Of a stretch of 64,000 nucleotides of DNA, positions 1-10,545 are shown in pieces. The first letter of the stretch is position 1. Each line of letters opens with the position of its first letter. Both the position numbers and the translations under genes were made by a program. This stretch comes from Streptococcus ovuberis (GTDB taxonomy: Bacteria; Bacillota; Bacilli; Lactobacillales; Streptococcaceae), in assembly GCF_012396585.1 (NCBI RefSeq), contig NZ_JAAXPR010000011.1, forward strand, positions 1 through 64,000, given 5' to 3'. A model generated the notes under the pieces. The model worked only from the letters and a program-made list of their open reading frames with translations, was not told the DNA's origin and ran no database searches.

Positions 1-49
1 GGTTTCGGAACTTTGAAAACTTCAAAACTCGCATTTTCATTGCGATAAA

Positions 50-81
50 CATAAAACAAGAGAAGACAAAGCTTGTCCTCT
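50..81 (-). terminator. Candidate terminator of the phosphatase/carboxypeptidase pair
   Basis: A nine-pair stem (positions 61-69 with 73-81, one mismatch) is followed on the minus strand by CTTGTTTTATG. It lies about 100 bases past the last stop codon. The T tract is imperfect, so this is only a candidate. A smaller hairpin without a T tract sits at 121-137. Confidence 0.35.
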
Positions 82-181
82 CTCGATGTTAGATTGGTCA
101 ACCCACTACAGTTGACAATGAGGCGAAAAAATCGCCTGAACACCTGTTGCAGACGATTCTAACGGATCTTTAAAGAGATTC

Positions 182-1060
182 TTAATCCGTGCGATTTTTA
201 AGTTGGACCAGATAGGTTTCAAGCGGAACATCATAATCGGTCATGTAGCGAGCGGATTCAACACCGACATAACGGAAATGCCAGTCTTCAGCAGGAACCC
301 CTGTTTGGGGTTGATAGCTCTGCTTGTAACGCAAGACAAAACCATAATCGGGCGCAATGGTTGCCAACTGACTTGCCACCCCAGGGTCCATGAGATTGAG
401 ATAATCTACTGTTGACAGATCAATCGCCAACCCTGTCATATGCTCGCTAGTCCCTGGCGCTTGGAAGTAGGTCTGCACAAAAGACTCTGCCGCCTCACGA
501 CCAATCTGGCGGGCCTCCATTTCTTCGGCTAGGAAAGTCTCGTAAAGCGAAGACTGTTCCTCTACACTACGGTAGCCGGTAATCAAGTGGGCATTAGGAT
601 CAATGGCTTGAGCTGCAGCTAAAAAATTAGCTGTTGCCTCTGCAATGCGACTATCCACCATAAAACCGGATACTTCTGATAGCTCTGGCGATAGTTCTTC
701 CTTGACATTTTTAGGACCGACCAAGATCAATTCCCAAGCATCAGGGTCAACCTTAGGTAAGTCTTGACTGGAATTCAAGACCTTGAGCACCTTGGGACCA
801 GCTGTCGCTTCCGCGATTGGTTTTTCGCCCCTAGTCTGTTTGGGATTAAACAGTTCTTGAAAGAAGATCAAGCCAACCAGCACCATTAAGGCTAGAATAA
901 GACCCGCAAAAATCATAAAGAGACTAACAGGCTTATCATCGGTTTCCTCTTCTTGAGGAGGGATGTCCTCCCCCTCTTGGGGTTCTTTTTCTTGGTCCTC
1001 AAACTCTAGAGGTGGGAACTGGTCTAAGATTTCTTCTGATTGTTTTTCACTGCCCGCCAT
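182..1060 (-). CDS. M15 (VanY-like) D,D/L,D-carboxypeptidase, membrane anchored
   Basis: This is probably an extracellular zinc carboxypeptidase that trims peptidoglycan stem peptides. The 292-residue product has an acidic cytoplasmic N-terminus (about 1-45), one membrane helix (about 46-67), a linker, and an M15B/VanY domain in the C-terminal half. The zinc-site signatures are visible: SEHMTGLAID supplies the His and Asp ligands and WHFRYVG the last His. GYRS and the GFVLRY stretch are typical of DacB/VanY proteins. The ATG has an AGAGGTG ribosome site and overlaps the upstream phosphatase gene by 14 bases, so translation is probably coupled. Sequence alone does not settle D,D- versus L,D-specificity. 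Confidence 0.85.
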   Translation of the reverse strand: MAGSEKQSEEILDQFPPLEFEDQEKEPQEGEDIPPQEEETDDKPVSLFMIFAGLILALMVLVGLIFFQELFNPKQTRGEKPIAEATAGPKVLKVLNSSQDLPKVDPDAWELILVGPKNVKEELSPELSEVSGFMVDSRIAEATANFLAAAQAIDPNAHLITGYRSVEEQSSLYETFLAEEMEARQIGREAAESFVQTYFQAPGTSEHMTGLAIDLSTVDYLNLMDPGVASQLATIAPDYGFVLRYKQSYQPQTGVPAEDWHFRYVGVESARYMTDYDVPLETYLVQLKNRTD

Positions 1061-1739
1061 CTAGCACCTCTGCTCCACGAAGACGATAGGACATATCTCC
1101 TACGATCTCCACTGTAAACTGGCCGTTTTCATAACTGAGTACAGTCACACTGCCATTGTCCAAATTTTGCTTGGGAATCTCTGGCGCCAAGAGATAGACC
1201 AAAGTGCTAATTGTCATGCCATGAGAAACGACAATAGCCTTGCCGCCACCTTGGGCTTCTATTTTTTTGGCGATGTCGGTAAAGCCAGACAGGATACGCT
1301 CCTTAATAACTTCCCAAGGCTGTGCCCATCCAGCAGTATCTGCTTCGAAAATACCAGCCGCCATCTCTTCGTAAGTCAGTTTACGAAACTCAATGTCTGT
1401 TCCGTAGATACGGGGCAGCACCCCAAAAAAGAGCTCCGCATCGTAACCCCCGTCAAGGCTGCCAAAGCACCATTCTCGAATCCGCTTGTCCCGCGTGTAA
1501 GGAATATCTGTCTGCCCTAACTCATCTAGGATAATTTCCATGGTCTGCAAGGTCCTGCCCGAGTCGCTAGAAAACGCCTCCTTGAAAGTCAAGTCAAAAG
1601 ACTTTAACCCAACAGCAAGTTCTTTAATACCACGTTCCCCAGCAGCGGTCAATGGCGTATCACTCCAGCCCTGAGCTCGACCAATTGTGTTAAACATGGT
1701 CTTGCCGTGGCGGGCGATATAAAGGGTTGTTTTCACCAT
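1047..1739 (-). CDS. Histidine phosphatase family protein (phosphoglycerate mutase-like)
   Basis: The product belongs to the branch-2 histidine acid phosphatase/PGM superfamily. The catalytic RHG motif is in YIARHGKT near the N-terminus, and the second catalytic His is in VVSHGMT around residue 155. It is about 230 residues, as usual for the small broad-specificity phosphatases of streptococci. The start is placed at the ATG at 1739, because GGAGAAG sits six bases upstream; an in-frame ATG four codons earlier falls on that ribosome site. The gene overlaps the downstream carboxypeptidase by 14 bases. Substrate unknown. Confidence 0.85.
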   Translation of the reverse strand: MVKTTLYIARHGKTMFNTIGRAQGWSDTPLTAAGERGIKELAVGLKSFDLTFKEAFSSDSGRTLQTMEIILDELGQTDIPYTRDKRIREWCFGSLDGGYDAELFFGVLPRIYGTDIEFRKLTYEEMAAGIFEADTAGWAQPWEVIKERILSGFTDIAKKIEAQGGGKAIVVSHGMTISTLVYLLAPEIPKQNLDNGSVTVLSYENGQFTVEIVGDMSYRLRGAEVLDGGQ

Positions 1740-2376
1740 AATCTTCTCCATTCATCACATTTCTGTTTCCTATTATACCATGAGGTGCAAGGAGGTGCAA
1801 AAAAAGGCCTGCCAAAAACAAGCCTCTTAGTAAAACGATCTCGTCTTTCTGTCGCCACAAGAAAAGACCAGGGACAAACATCCCTTTTTCTAAAGAGACA
1901 TTCCTTAAGGAGCTAAAGAACTGATGGATCCGCCAAAACTGCCAATTGTCAGCTTGAGAGTGATCGGATTCACAGCAAGCATACCGATCAAATGACCAGA
2001 AATCCTAATGCTGAGTCCCCATTTTTGAGCCCTGTCAGACGACCTGACCAAGAAAACAAGTCCTTTTATTGGTAAACACTGTCTCTGTCTTTAGAATAAC
2101 CTTTTTAAATGACTTTTCGAAAGAGATTACTCTCTATAATCTCTTTTTGGCTAGTCAAATGCCAAAAATGGCATTCTGGACAACGATACGCACCTTGTAA
2201 CAATGATGTACCTCCTGACTTAATAGAGTTTTTATGGGTAGCTAAAAATAACTCCGCCGCTATCCTATCTTTAACGATCGCTTTTTGGCTGGAACAGTTT
2301 ACACGCCTTTGTTTTCTTTATCGTTTCTTAAAAGTTGTCCGTGACACAGCTTATCCCCATCTAGAGATGCTCTCCG
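1740..2376. other. Gene-poor gap of about 640 bases
   Basis: No convincing gene was seen. A perfect ten-pair hairpin at 2120-2146 (AAAGAGATTA with TAATCTCTTT) is followed on the plus strand by TTTTT and could end transcription. A small ATGCCA/TGGCAT hairpin lies at 2159-2174. Open frames of 60-90 codons exist on both strands but lack ribosome sites and recognisable motifs. Confidence 0.5.
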
Positions 2377-3714
2377 TTAATTCTTAAAGCTATGGATCGG
2401 TGCTGGAATTTGTCCGCCGCGGTTGATAAAATCAGCCGATGATGCGCTATTTACTCGCATCACTGGAGCAGTCCCCAAAAGACCACCAAACTCAATCCGA
2501 TCCCCTTCTTGACCTTTAGGAATAATGCGAACCGCTGTCGTCTTCTGGTTGATGACTCCAATGGCCGCTTCGTCAGCAATCATGGCCGCAATGGTTTCAG
2601 AAGGCGTGTCCTCTGGAATCGCAATCATATCCAGACCTACTGAGCAAATTGCTGTCATGGCTTCTAATTTTTCCAGATTAAGGGAACCAGACTCAACCGC
2701 CGCAATCATCCCTTCATCTTCTGACACGGGAATGAAAGCACCTGATAAGCCCCCCACTTGGTTGCAAGCCATGACACCGCCTTTTTTGACCGCATCATTT
2801 AAAAGGGCTAAAGCTGCTGTTGTCCCATGTGTGCCGACCGTTTCCAATCCCATTTCTTCCAAGACACGCGCCACCGAGTCGCCAACAGCAGGTGTTGGTG
2901 CAAGAGATAAATCAACAATCCCGAATTTGACACCAAGACGCTCACTCGCCATTTGACCGACTAATTGACCAATGCGAGTAATCTTAAAGGCGGTTTTTTT
3001 AACTGTTTCAGCGACCACATCAAAACTTTCACCACGGACTTTTTCCAAAGCACGCTTGACTACGCCAGGTCCTGACACACCGACATTGATGACCACATCA
3101 GCTTCTCCAACACCATGAAAGGCACCTGCCATAAAAGGATTGTCCTCAACCGCATTGGCAAAAACAACTAACTTAGCCGCTCCCATGTCAGAAGCCTGAG
3201 CGGTTTCCTTGATGATACGTCCCATGTCACGCACCGCTGTCATATTGATGCCAGACTTGGTGGAGCCAATATTGACCGACGCACAAACCTTTTCTGTCTG
3301 GGCCAAGGCTTGGGGAATGGAATTGATGAGAATCTCATCTCCTTTTTGATAACCCTTTTGCACCAGAGCTGAAAAGCCACCGATAAAATCCACACCGATG
3401 GTCTTGGCTGCGCGATCCAAAGCGTGAGCTAACGGCAGATAGTCCGTCGCATCTGTTGCCGCCCCAATCAGGGCAATGGGAGTCACTGAGACACGTTTAT
3501 TCACAATAGGAATTCCTAATTCAGCTGCAATCTCATCCCCAACAGCTACGAGATTAGCCGCCTTGGTCGTGATTTTCTGATAAATCTTATCAGCAGCCCG
3601 ATCAATATCCGGATCAATACAGTCTAAAAGAGAAATTCCCATCGTAATGGTCCTGATATCAAAGTGCTGCTCTTCAATCATGGCAATGGTTTCTGTGACC
3701 TGTCTAATGTCCAT
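2377..3714 (-). CDS. PFL family protein (UPF0210/DUF711)
   Basis: A 445-residue cytosolic protein of the UPF0210 (DUF711) family, structurally related to pyruvate formate-lyase/glycyl radical folds but lacking a glycyl radical site; its biochemical role is not established. Length and sequence (opening [20 protein letters not shown], internal [11 protein letters not shown]) match the family. It follows the ACT-domain gene after a 12-base gap. The two genes are conserved neighbours in streptococci, so they probably form a small operon in which the ACT protein senses a ligand for the larger protein. Confidence 0.88.
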   Translation of the reverse strand: MDIRQVTETIAMIEEQHFDIRTITMGISLLDCIDPDIDRAADKIYQKITTKAANLVAVGDEIAAELGIPIVNKRVSVTPIALIGAATDATDYLPLAHALDRAAKTIGVDFIGGFSALVQKGYQKGDEILINSIPQALAQTEKVCASVNIGSTKSGINMTAVRDMGRIIKETAQASDMGAAKLVVFANAVEDNPFMAGAFHGVGEADVVINVGVSGPGVVKRALEKVRGESFDVVAETVKKTAFKITRIGQLVGQMASERLGVKFGIVDLSLAPTPAVGDSVARVLEEMGLETVGTHGTTAALALLNDAVKKGGVMACNQVGGLSGAFIPVSEDEGMIAAVESGSLNLEKLEAMTAICSVGLDMIAIPEDTPSETIAAMIADEAAIGVINQKTTAVRIIPKGQEGDRIEFGGLLGTAPVMRVNSASSADFINRGGQIPAPIHSFKN

Positions 3715-3726
3715 CTCAGTTCTCCT

Positions 3727-3993
3727 TTACACGTTATGCATGGCATCAAAAATCGCCGCACTCTGGATATTGATTTTGACATTGAGCTCCTGGCCGAAGG
3801 TCTCCAAATCCTGACGAATCTTTGTAAAATCAACCGTCTCATCGCCAGAAACGACCGCCATCATTGTAAAATAGCCGTCCAAAACCGTCTGGGAAATATC
3901 ATCAATGTTAAAGCCTAAGCCAGCTAACTTGGCAGCCACTCCTGCCACGATTCCTGTGTTATCCTTACCAACTACCGTTACAATTGCCTTCAT
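3727..3993 (-). CDS. ACT domain-containing protein (UPF0237)
   Basis: An 88-residue single ACT domain, opening MKAIVTVVGKDNTGIVAGVA, the standard beta-alpha-beta start of amino-acid-binding regulatory domains. The start is set at 3993, where GAGGTG precedes the ATG; an ATG four codons earlier has no better site. It is first in a two-gene unit with the PFL family gene. UPF0237 proteins are thought to bind a small ligand, but none is known here. Confidence 0.88.
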   Translation of the reverse strand: MKAIVTVVGKDNTGIVAGVAAKLAGLGFNIDDISQTVLDGYFTMMAVVSGDETVDFTKIRQDLETFGQELNVKINIQSAAIFDAMHNV

Positions 3994-4043
3994 GTTACAC
4001 CTCATGCTTTCTATCCTGAACCCATAGGGGCAGAGTTTCTCTT

Positions 4044-4072
4044 ATTTTAAAAGAAAACCAAGGTTTTGGCAA
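4044..4072 (-). promoter_or_regulatory. Promoter of the ACT-PFL operon
   Basis: On the minus strand, TTGCCA (4067-4072), a 17-base spacer and TAAAAT (4044-4049) fit a sigma-A promoter. The elements lie inside the terminator hairpin of the nucleoside operon, so the -35 region overlaps its loop. Confidence 0.55.
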
Positions 4073-4084
4073 GCAAAACCTTGG
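4051..4084 (-). terminator. Terminator of the udp-nupC-deoC-deoB operon
   Basis: A perfect 11-pair stem, CCAAGGTTTTG (4058-4068) with CAAAACCTTGG (4074-4084) and a five-base loop, is followed on the minus strand by TTTTCTTTT. It closes transcription coming from deoB. Confidence 0.85.
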
Positions 4085-4140
4085 AAATGCATATAAAATC
4101 AATCTTTTCTCACTCAGACACTGGCGAATCTTTCCTTTAT

Positions 4141-4251
4141 CGCCTGCCATACTCACTGACATCAATGCCACGCGCCTGGGCCCAGTGCTGGTATGACCAG
4201 ATCTGTCTGCTGTAGATTAACAATCGTCTTTGCTCCTGAGATGGTCATAGT
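4141..4251 (-). pseudogene. Remnant of a second fni 3' end
   Basis: The reverse strand is clearly homologous to the last third of the fni gene at 9443-10528. It reads MTISGAKTIVNLQQTDLV, then, after loss of about 11 bases, QHWAQARGIDVSEYGRR in another frame. The intact gene has MTILGAKRIADIQQTDLV and QHWAQARGIDVTAYARR. Only about 110 bases remain, directly behind the deoB stop codon. It cannot encode an enzyme. The divergence implies an old duplicate or a transferred copy rather than a recent duplication. Confidence 0.85.
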
Positions 4252-4269
4252 GCTTTAGAAGGCGTGCTT

Positions 4270-5481
4270 TTACACCAATTTATCCAAGAAGCTTTCGCCA
4301 ATCATGGCTGTGTCAACGCCGAAGTTTTCAGCAACTGTCGCTGAAATATCTGCAAAGTGTCCTTGTGGAATGACCCCACTCCCTTTCAAGGATTTTCCAT
4401 AGATGAGCAGTGGAATATATTCGCGGGTATGATCCGTTCCAGCGTAGGTTGGGTCATTGCCGTGGTCAGCCGTAATCATGAGGAGATCATGCTCGCGCAT
4501 GGCTGCTATGATGTCTGGCAATTGACTATCAAATTCATGCAGGCAATCACGATACCCATGGGCATTGCGACGGTGTCCGTAAAGGGCATCAAAGTCAACT
4601 AAGTTAGTAAAGGAGAAACCCCTCTCAAATTCAGGCAAGCCCATAGTCTTAATCAAGGTCTCAACCCCATGAGCATTGGACTTGTTGTGTCCCATGTCAT
4701 GATTAACACCAGAGCCATTGAAAATATCATTGATTTTACCGACAGAGTAAACATCAATGCCGGCTTGGTCTAACTTGTTCATGACCGTGTCTTGGAAAGG
4801 CGATACGGCATAGTCATGGCGGTTAGCGGTACGGGTAAAGTTACCCGGCGTTCCCACATAAGGACGGGCAATGATACGACCGAGAAGCGCTGGACGCTCC
4901 AAGGTAATCGAACGGGCATATTCACAAATACGGTAGAGTTCCTCAAGCGGAATGACATCTTCATGCGCTGCAATTTGCAGCACTGGGTCAGCTGAGGTGT
5001 AGATAATCAGCTCACCTGTCTCCATCTGACGCGGACCAAAGTCATCGATAACTGCTGTACCTGAATAAGGCTTGTTAGCTTCACGAATAACCTTGCGACC
5101 TGAAAACTCTTCAACCTTGGTTAAGATTTCCTCAGGGAAGCCATTCCAGAAGGTATCAAACGGCTCGGTAATGTTGAGCCCCATGATTTCCCAGTGACCT
5201 GTCATGGTGTCCTTGCCGAGGGAGACTTCTTCTAACTTGGTGACATACCCTGTTGGGTGACTCTCAGCAGGCACTGTTTTAAGAGCTTGCGGACGAGGGA
5301 TATTTCCCAGACCAATCTTAGCCATATTGGGCACTTCAAGCCCAACGGTCTTAGAAATGTGACCGAGGGTATCTGAAGCCCCATCTGGCACACCAGCGTT
5401 GACGAAATCGTTGGCATCTGGTGCAGCACCAATGCCTACAGAGTCTAAAACAACTAAATGAATACGATCAAATTGTGACAT
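4270..5481 (-). CDS. deoB: Phosphopentomutase
   Basis: Interconverts ribose-1-phosphate or deoxyribose-1-phosphate with the 5-phosphates, linking nucleoside phosphorolysis to the pentose phosphate route and DeoC. The 403-residue product has the alkaline-phosphatase-superfamily metal sites: [12 protein letters not shown] at the N-terminus, the Thr nucleophile region [17 protein letters not shown] and [11 protein letters not shown]. The start at 5481 has GGAGAAACG immediately upstream; the open frame extends 19 codons further without family similarity. It is the last gene of the nucleoside operon, 172 bases behind deoC. Confidence 0.96.
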   Translation of the reverse strand: MSQFDRIHLVVLDSVGIGAAPDANDFVNAGVPDGASDTLGHISKTVGLEVPNMAKIGLGNIPRPQALKTVPAESHPTGYVTKLEEVSLGKDTMTGHWEIMGLNITEPFDTFWNGFPEEILTKVEEFSGRKVIREANKPYSGTAVIDDFGPRQMETGELIIYTSADPVLQIAAHEDVIPLEELYRICEYARSITLERPALLGRIIARPYVGTPGNFTRTANRHDYAVSPFQDTVMNKLDQAGIDVYSVGKINDIFNGSGVNHDMGHNKSNAHGVETLIKTMGLPEFERGFSFTNLVDFDALYGHRRNAHGYRDCLHEFDSQLPDIIAAMREHDLLMITADHGNDPTYAGTDHTREYIPLLIYGKSLKGSGVIPQGHFADISATVAENFGVDTAMIGESFLDKLV

Positions 5482-5653
5482 CGTTTCTCCTTTCACGGAT
5501 GAAAAGAAGCCGAAATATGGTAGACAGCTTCTTCTCATTCTTCTATTTTTAAAAAATCAAACTTCTACCTGACCACGACTGCAGCACATCTTTCCAAAGT
5601 CTTGGTCAAAAATGAATGAAACCATCTTGGCATCACTATCCGACAATAGAGCC

Positions 5654-6328
5654 TTAATAAGAGCCTTCTTCCACCTTTTGATGTTTAACGATTTTTATAA
5701 TACGACTGGTTCCTAAGCGTGATGCGCCTAGCGAGATGAATTTTTCGGCATCCTCTAAAGAAGAAATCCCACCAGCTGCTTTAATCTGAACATCTTTACC
5801 AACATGTTCTGCCATTAGAGCAACGTCTTCAAAGGTTGCACCAGCTGTTGAAAAACCTGTAGATGTTTTAATAAAATCTGCGCCAGAACGCGTCACCACA
5901 CCACAAAGTTCAATCAATTCCTCTTTGGTTAATTGACAGGTTTCGACAATGACCTTCAAAATATGACTGCCACAGGCCGCCTTAATCTGCCGAATTTCGT
6001 CTTCAATGGCCGCATAATCTCCGTTTTTGACATCAGTCAAGTTAATAACCATGTCAATTTCATCAGCACCGTTTTTGATAGCATCTTGGCATTCAAATAC
6101 CTTGGTTGCTGTCGTACTGTAACCGTTAGGAAATCCAATAACAGTGCAAATCGCTAGTTTCCCTGAAACATAGTCCGCTGCCTTCTTAACATAAGAAGCA
6201 GGAATACAAGCAGATGCCGTATGGTAAGCCATAGCATCATCCAAAATGAGCTTTATGTCTTCCCACGACGCTGTTGTCGTTAATAATGTATGGTCTACTT
6301 TACTTAATATCTCTTTAATTTCCATCAT
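5654..6328 (-). CDS. deoC: Deoxyribose-phosphate aldolase
   Basis: Class I aldolase that cleaves 2-deoxyribose-5-phosphate to acetaldehyde and glyceraldehyde-3-phosphate. The Schiff-base lysine lies in FIKTSTGF and the general-acid lysine in IKAAGGI. At 224 residues it matches the family (about 220). Two adjacent ATGs (6328 and 6325) share the AAGGAG site. It follows nupC by 20 bases and feeds from DeoB. Confidence 0.96.
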   Translation of the reverse strand: MMEIKEILSKVDHTLLTTTASWEDIKLILDDAMAYHTASACIPASYVKKAADYVSGKLAICTVIGFPNGYSTTATKVFECQDAIKNGADEIDMVINLTDVKNGDYAAIEDEIRQIKAACGSHILKVIVETCQLTKEELIELCGVVTRSGADFIKTSTGFSTAGATFEDVALMAEHVGKDVQIKAAGGISSLEDAEKFISLGASRLGTSRIIKIVKHQKVEEGSY

Positions 6329-6348
6329 ATCATCTCCTTATTTTTAAC

Positions 6349-7551
6349 TTAAAATAGTGTCACAATGCCCACGATAAAGGCGCTCAATAAACTGACGGCA
6401 ATCCCCCCAATCATCGAACGAAAGACCAATCGTGCTAAAGTGCCACGTTTTTCTGGGCAGAGCACTGCAATCCCAGAAACACAGATCCCCAAACTAGATA
6501 GGTTGGCAAAGCCACATAATGAAATCGTTGCGACTAAAGCTGTACGGTGGTCTAACGACCGAATTAGCTTTCCCAACTGTTGAAAAGATACAAATTCATT
6601 TAAAATGAGTTTGCTACCAAGCAGATTCCCTTCCAAGAGAATGTTTTGACGATCAAATCCCATCAAGAAGCCGAACGGCGCAAAAATATAGGAAAAGATT
6701 TGTTCTAAACGAATCCCAAAAGCACTTAGCAACAAATTTATGAGAGAAACCAAGCCAACAAAAGCGATTAAACTGGCTCCGATTGAAAAGGCCATTTGAG
6801 CACCTGTACTGGCTCCTTCAGCAATGGCATCGATAACATTAGCGTTATTGCCTTTATTATCCATTTTAATGTCGTCAATTTTTTGAACAGGTTCGGTTTG
6901 AGGAAGGAGAACTTTAGCGATTAATATACTGCCAATCGGTACCATCGTTGAAGCAATGAGCAGATATTCCATTGGGATGCCTAGGGCAATGTAGCCACCA
7001 AGAATAGACACAGACATACTGCCCATTCCCGATACCAGAACCACCATGACCTCACTATCAGTCATTCTTGCAAGGTATTTGCTGACCAAAATCGGGCTAT
7101 CTGTTTGGCCAAGAAACATATTGGCTACCGCAACAAAGCTTTCAACCTCGGAAGATTTCATTATCTTTCCGACTCCTTTACCAATCCACTTGACGATAAA
7201 ACCAAGAACACCTAGATAGTAAAGTAAGCTGACAAGGGCCGATAGGAAAACGATGTTCCCAAGAGTTTGTATCGCAAAGATAAAACCTGTTTTTGCGCCA
7301 CTGTCTGCCAGCGAGCCAAACACAAAATCCAGACCTGCCTGGCCACAATTAATGACCTTGGTAACTCCTTCTGACACCAGTTTAACAAACTGTTGACCAA
7401 GTGGAATCCGGACCAAGACGATGGCAATCATGAATTGTACCAATAATGCCTTTCCAATCAAACCAAGTGAAATGTGACGTCGGTTAAAGGAAATAGCATA
7501 TACGATACCTAAAACCAATAAAATACCTAGAATGCCATAAACAAATTGCAT
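6349..7551 (-). CDS. nupC: NupC-type concentrative nucleoside transporter
   Basis: A 400-residue polytopic membrane protein of the CNT family, importing nucleosides with a cation. Family stretches such as GQTDSPILVSKYLARMT and CGFANLSSLGI are present, with N- and C-terminal transporter domains and repeated hydrophobic helices. It sits between udp and deoC, so it supplies the substrates of the operon. Exact nucleoside preference cannot be read from the sequence. Confidence 0.92.
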   Translation of the reverse strand: MQFVYGILGILLVLGIVYAISFNRRHISLGLIGKALLVQFMIAIVLVRIPLGQQFVKLVSEGVTKVINCGQAGLDFVFGSLADSGAKTGFIFAIQTLGNIVFLSALVSLLYYLGVLGFIVKWIGKGVGKIMKSSEVESFVAVANMFLGQTDSPILVSKYLARMTDSEVMVVLVSGMGSMSVSILGGYIALGIPMEYLLIASTMVPIGSILIAKVLLPQTEPVQKIDDIKMDNKGNNANVIDAIAEGASTGAQMAFSIGASLIAFVGLVSLINLLLSAFGIRLEQIFSYIFAPFGFLMGFDRQNILLEGNLLGSKLILNEFVSFQQLGKLIRSLDHRTALVATISLCGFANLSSLGICVSGIAVLCPEKRGTLARLVFRSMIGGIAVSLLSAFIVGIVTLF

Positions 7552-7572
7552 GTTCTCCTCCCTTGTCTAGTT

Positions 7573-8473
<901 letters not shown>

Positions 8474-8503
8474 AACCTATAACTAGACCTTTAGGAGGCT
8501 GAT

Positions 8504-9256
8504 ATGCCTAACAATGAATTAGATAGCAAGTTAAAAAAATTAAAACATGTCCAAGTCTACAATCAGATTTTTAAACTGATTCAGGACGGTATATACACCC
8601 CCGGTATGCAGTTGCCTTCTGAACCTGAATTGGCAGAGCAGTTGAATGTCAGTCGTGCCACCCTCAGAAAGTCGCTGGCTCTCTTACAGGAAGACCATTT
8701 GGTTAAAAATGTGCGAGGCAAGGGCAATTTTATCAGAGACTTCTCAGACTCCGATAGCAAGCTGGGCTTAGAATATTTGCAACATCCTATAAAGGCTTGT
8801 ATGTCTCTTGACATCCTTGAGACAGAATTAGAGTTTCGTCTGGAAGTTCCTTCTGTAGCTGTTGCCTCGTCCTTAAAACATGAGACACCCGTCGTGGTCA
8901 TTGCTGATCGCTGGTACCATACAGAAAATGGACCGTCTGCTTACTCCTTGTCTTTTGTCCCTATTGAAATCATTTCTGACTTAGAGATGACCTTGCACGA
9001 CACTGGCGAGTTGAAACATCTTCTTGAACACCGTCTTTATCAATCTGATATTGCTAACCATTCTCAAAATGACTTTGTTTACACACAGTCAGGAAATTTC
9101 AGTGCAACCAAGTACACCCTCTCTAACCACGATCGCTTCATTCTCATACAGGAAAATGTTTATAATAAAGAAAAATTAATTGTCTCAAGCAAGCATTATA
9201 TTCCTATTGAGTACTTTGAATTCTCGATTACATCTCGACGCTCCAATCATCAGTAA
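8504..9256 (+). CDS. GntR family transcriptional regulator with UTRA domain
   Basis: A 250-residue repressor-type protein. Residues about 12-80 form the GntR winged helix (PGMQLPSEPELAEQLNVSRATLRKSL), followed by a UTRA ligand-binding domain of the HutC/FarR type in the C-terminal two thirds. The start has AGGAGG seven bases upstream. The gene is divergent from udp and separated only by the operator region, so it most likely senses a nucleoside or sugar phosphate and represses udp-nupC-deoC-deoB. It is followed by a shared bidirectional terminator. Confidence 0.9.
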   Translation: MPNNELDSKLKKLKHVQVYNQIFKLIQDGIYTPGMQLPSEPELAEQLNVSRATLRKSLALLQEDHLVKNVRGKGNFIRDFSDSDSKLGLEYLQHPIKACMSLDILETELEFRLEVPSVAVASSLKHETPVVVIADRWYHTENGPSAYSLSFVPIEIISDLEMTLHDTGELKHLLEHRLYQSDIANHSQNDFVYTQSGNFSATKYTLSNHDRFILIQENVYNKEKLIVSSKHYIPIEYFEFSITSRRSNHQ

Positions 9257-9281
9257 TACTGGACACCTGCCAAAACAACCA

Positions 9282-9336
9282 AAAACACCCCTCTAATATT
9301 TAGGAACACAAGTCCTAAAAACTAGAGGGGTGTTTT
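9282..9336. terminator. Bidirectional terminator between gntR and fni
   Basis: AAACACCCCTCTA and TAGAGGGGTGTTT form a 13-pair outer stem enclosing a second hairpin (TTTAGGA with TCCTAAA). T-rich flanks on both strands let it serve both convergent genes. Confidence 0.8.
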
Positions 9337-9442
9337 AAGATAAACTGTCATCGTGATAGACAAATAGGACCAATATGAGACAGGGCAAAACCCAGTTGCC
9401 TAAGAGAGGCTAAAAATCGTTAATAGCCTAGAAATTAAGCAT

Positions 9443-10528
9443 TTAGTCTTCTAACGCTTTGGCGCTTCGTCTCGCATAGGCCGTCACATCAATTCCACGG
9501 GCTTGGGCCCAGTGCTGAGCACTGGCTGGTAAGACCAGATCTGTCTGCTGTATATCAGCAATCCTTTTGGCGCCTAAGATGGTCATGATGTCGCGGACCT
9601 GCTCTTGTATGTTTCGGACGGTCTCAATGGCGGTGTCTAGACGATCTGGCTGGCGGACCCACTGAAGGGCTTGACCCGAAAGGCCTACTAAGTCTGCCCC
9701 GAGGGCCAGACATTTAACAACGTCGAGGGCATGATGCACACCGCCAGAGGCGATAATCTGCGGACGGCTCTTCGCTGGCAGACTCATTGCTTCTAGCAGG
9801 CTCTCTACAGTTGTTAGCCCCCAATCTTCTAGAAAATCATATTTAGCTGTCGTTCTGCGGGCATTTTCGATGCGGGCAAAATTGGTACCGCCACGACCAG
9901 AAACGTCAACTGTGCGAACGCCTCGTTGGTAGAGTTCTGCAATCGTCTCTCGGCTCATGCCAAAGCCGACTTCCTTGACGACAACCGGAACCGACAAGTG
10001 AGCTGCGATAGTTTCCACATTATCCAGCCAGCCTCGAAAGGCGCGATCGCCTTCTGGCATGATGATTTCCTGAGGGACATTGACATGGATTTGCAGGGCA
10101 TTGGCTTCTAGCAAATCGACGGCTCGCTTGGCGTTTTCAAGCCCATGGTGGGCACCGAGATTGGCAAAGACCAGCCCATCAGGGTTTTCCTGACGGATGA
10201 CTTTAAAGGATGCTGCTGCCTCGGGGTCTTTCATGGCAATGCTGACAGAACCTGTCGCGAGAGCAAGACCTGTCTCGCGGGCAAGAATTGCCAGACGTTG
10301 ATTAATCTTGATGGTTTGAAGACTGCCTCCTGTAATGGCATTGATAAAGAAAGGGGTTGAAAAATCAAGCCCTGCCACTTGGGTAGCAGCCGAAACGTCA
10401 GCCACATCTAACTCTGCAAAAGCTTGGTGGACAAAGCGAACAGCTTCGAGATCAGGTCCAGATGAGGCTTGGTATTGTTGGTTAGCAAGGCCAACATGCT
10501 GGTCCTTCCGATTGACTTGTTGGGTCAT
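9443..10528 (-). CDS. fni: Type 2 isopentenyl-diphosphate delta-isomerase
   Basis: FMN- and NAD(P)H-dependent isomerase interconverting IPP and DMAPP, the last step of the mevalonate route. The 361-residue product has the TIM-barrel flavin signatures of type 2 enzymes: FFINAITGGS, GSVSIAMKDPEA, the GGTNFARIE loop and ASGGVHHALD. The start ATG is preceded by AAGAGAAGG. It ends the mvaK1-mvaD-mvaK2-fni operon, 17 bases behind mvaK2. A decayed partial copy of its 3' end lies at 4141-4251. Confidence 0.95.
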   Translation of the reverse strand: MTQQVNRKDQHVGLANQQYQASSGPDLEAVRFVHQAFAELDVADVSAATQVAGLDFSTPFFINAITGGSLQTIKINQRLAILARETGLALATGSVSIAMKDPEAAASFKVIRQENPDGLVFANLGAHHGLENAKRAVDLLEANALQIHVNVPQEIIMPEGDRAFRGWLDNVETIAAHLSVPVVVKEVGFGMSRETIAELYQRGVRTVDVSGRGGTNFARIENARRTTAKYDFLEDWGLTTVESLLEAMSLPAKSRPQIIASGGVHHALDVVKCLALGADLVGLSGQALQWVRQPDRLDTAIETVRNIQEQVRDIMTILGAKRIADIQQTDLVLPASAQHWAQARGIDVTAYARRSAKALED

Positions 10529-10545
10529 AGATTTCCTTCTCTTTC

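Noticed and set aside
1915..2096. A 60-codon minus-strand open frame ending GSISSLAP
   Set aside because: No start codon or site. A frame this long is expected by chance in six frames of 600 bases.
2109..2387. A 92-codon plus-strand open frame in the gap left of the PFL gene
   Set aside because: No ribosome site, no recognisable domain, an odd cysteine/tryptophan-rich composition, and it runs into the 3' end of the opposite-strand PFL gene.
5482..5653. Hairpin and open frame between deoC and deoB
   Set aside because: The stem (AGAAGC/GCTTCT) is short with a long loop, and the 40-codon frame has no start; not enough for an attenuator or gene.
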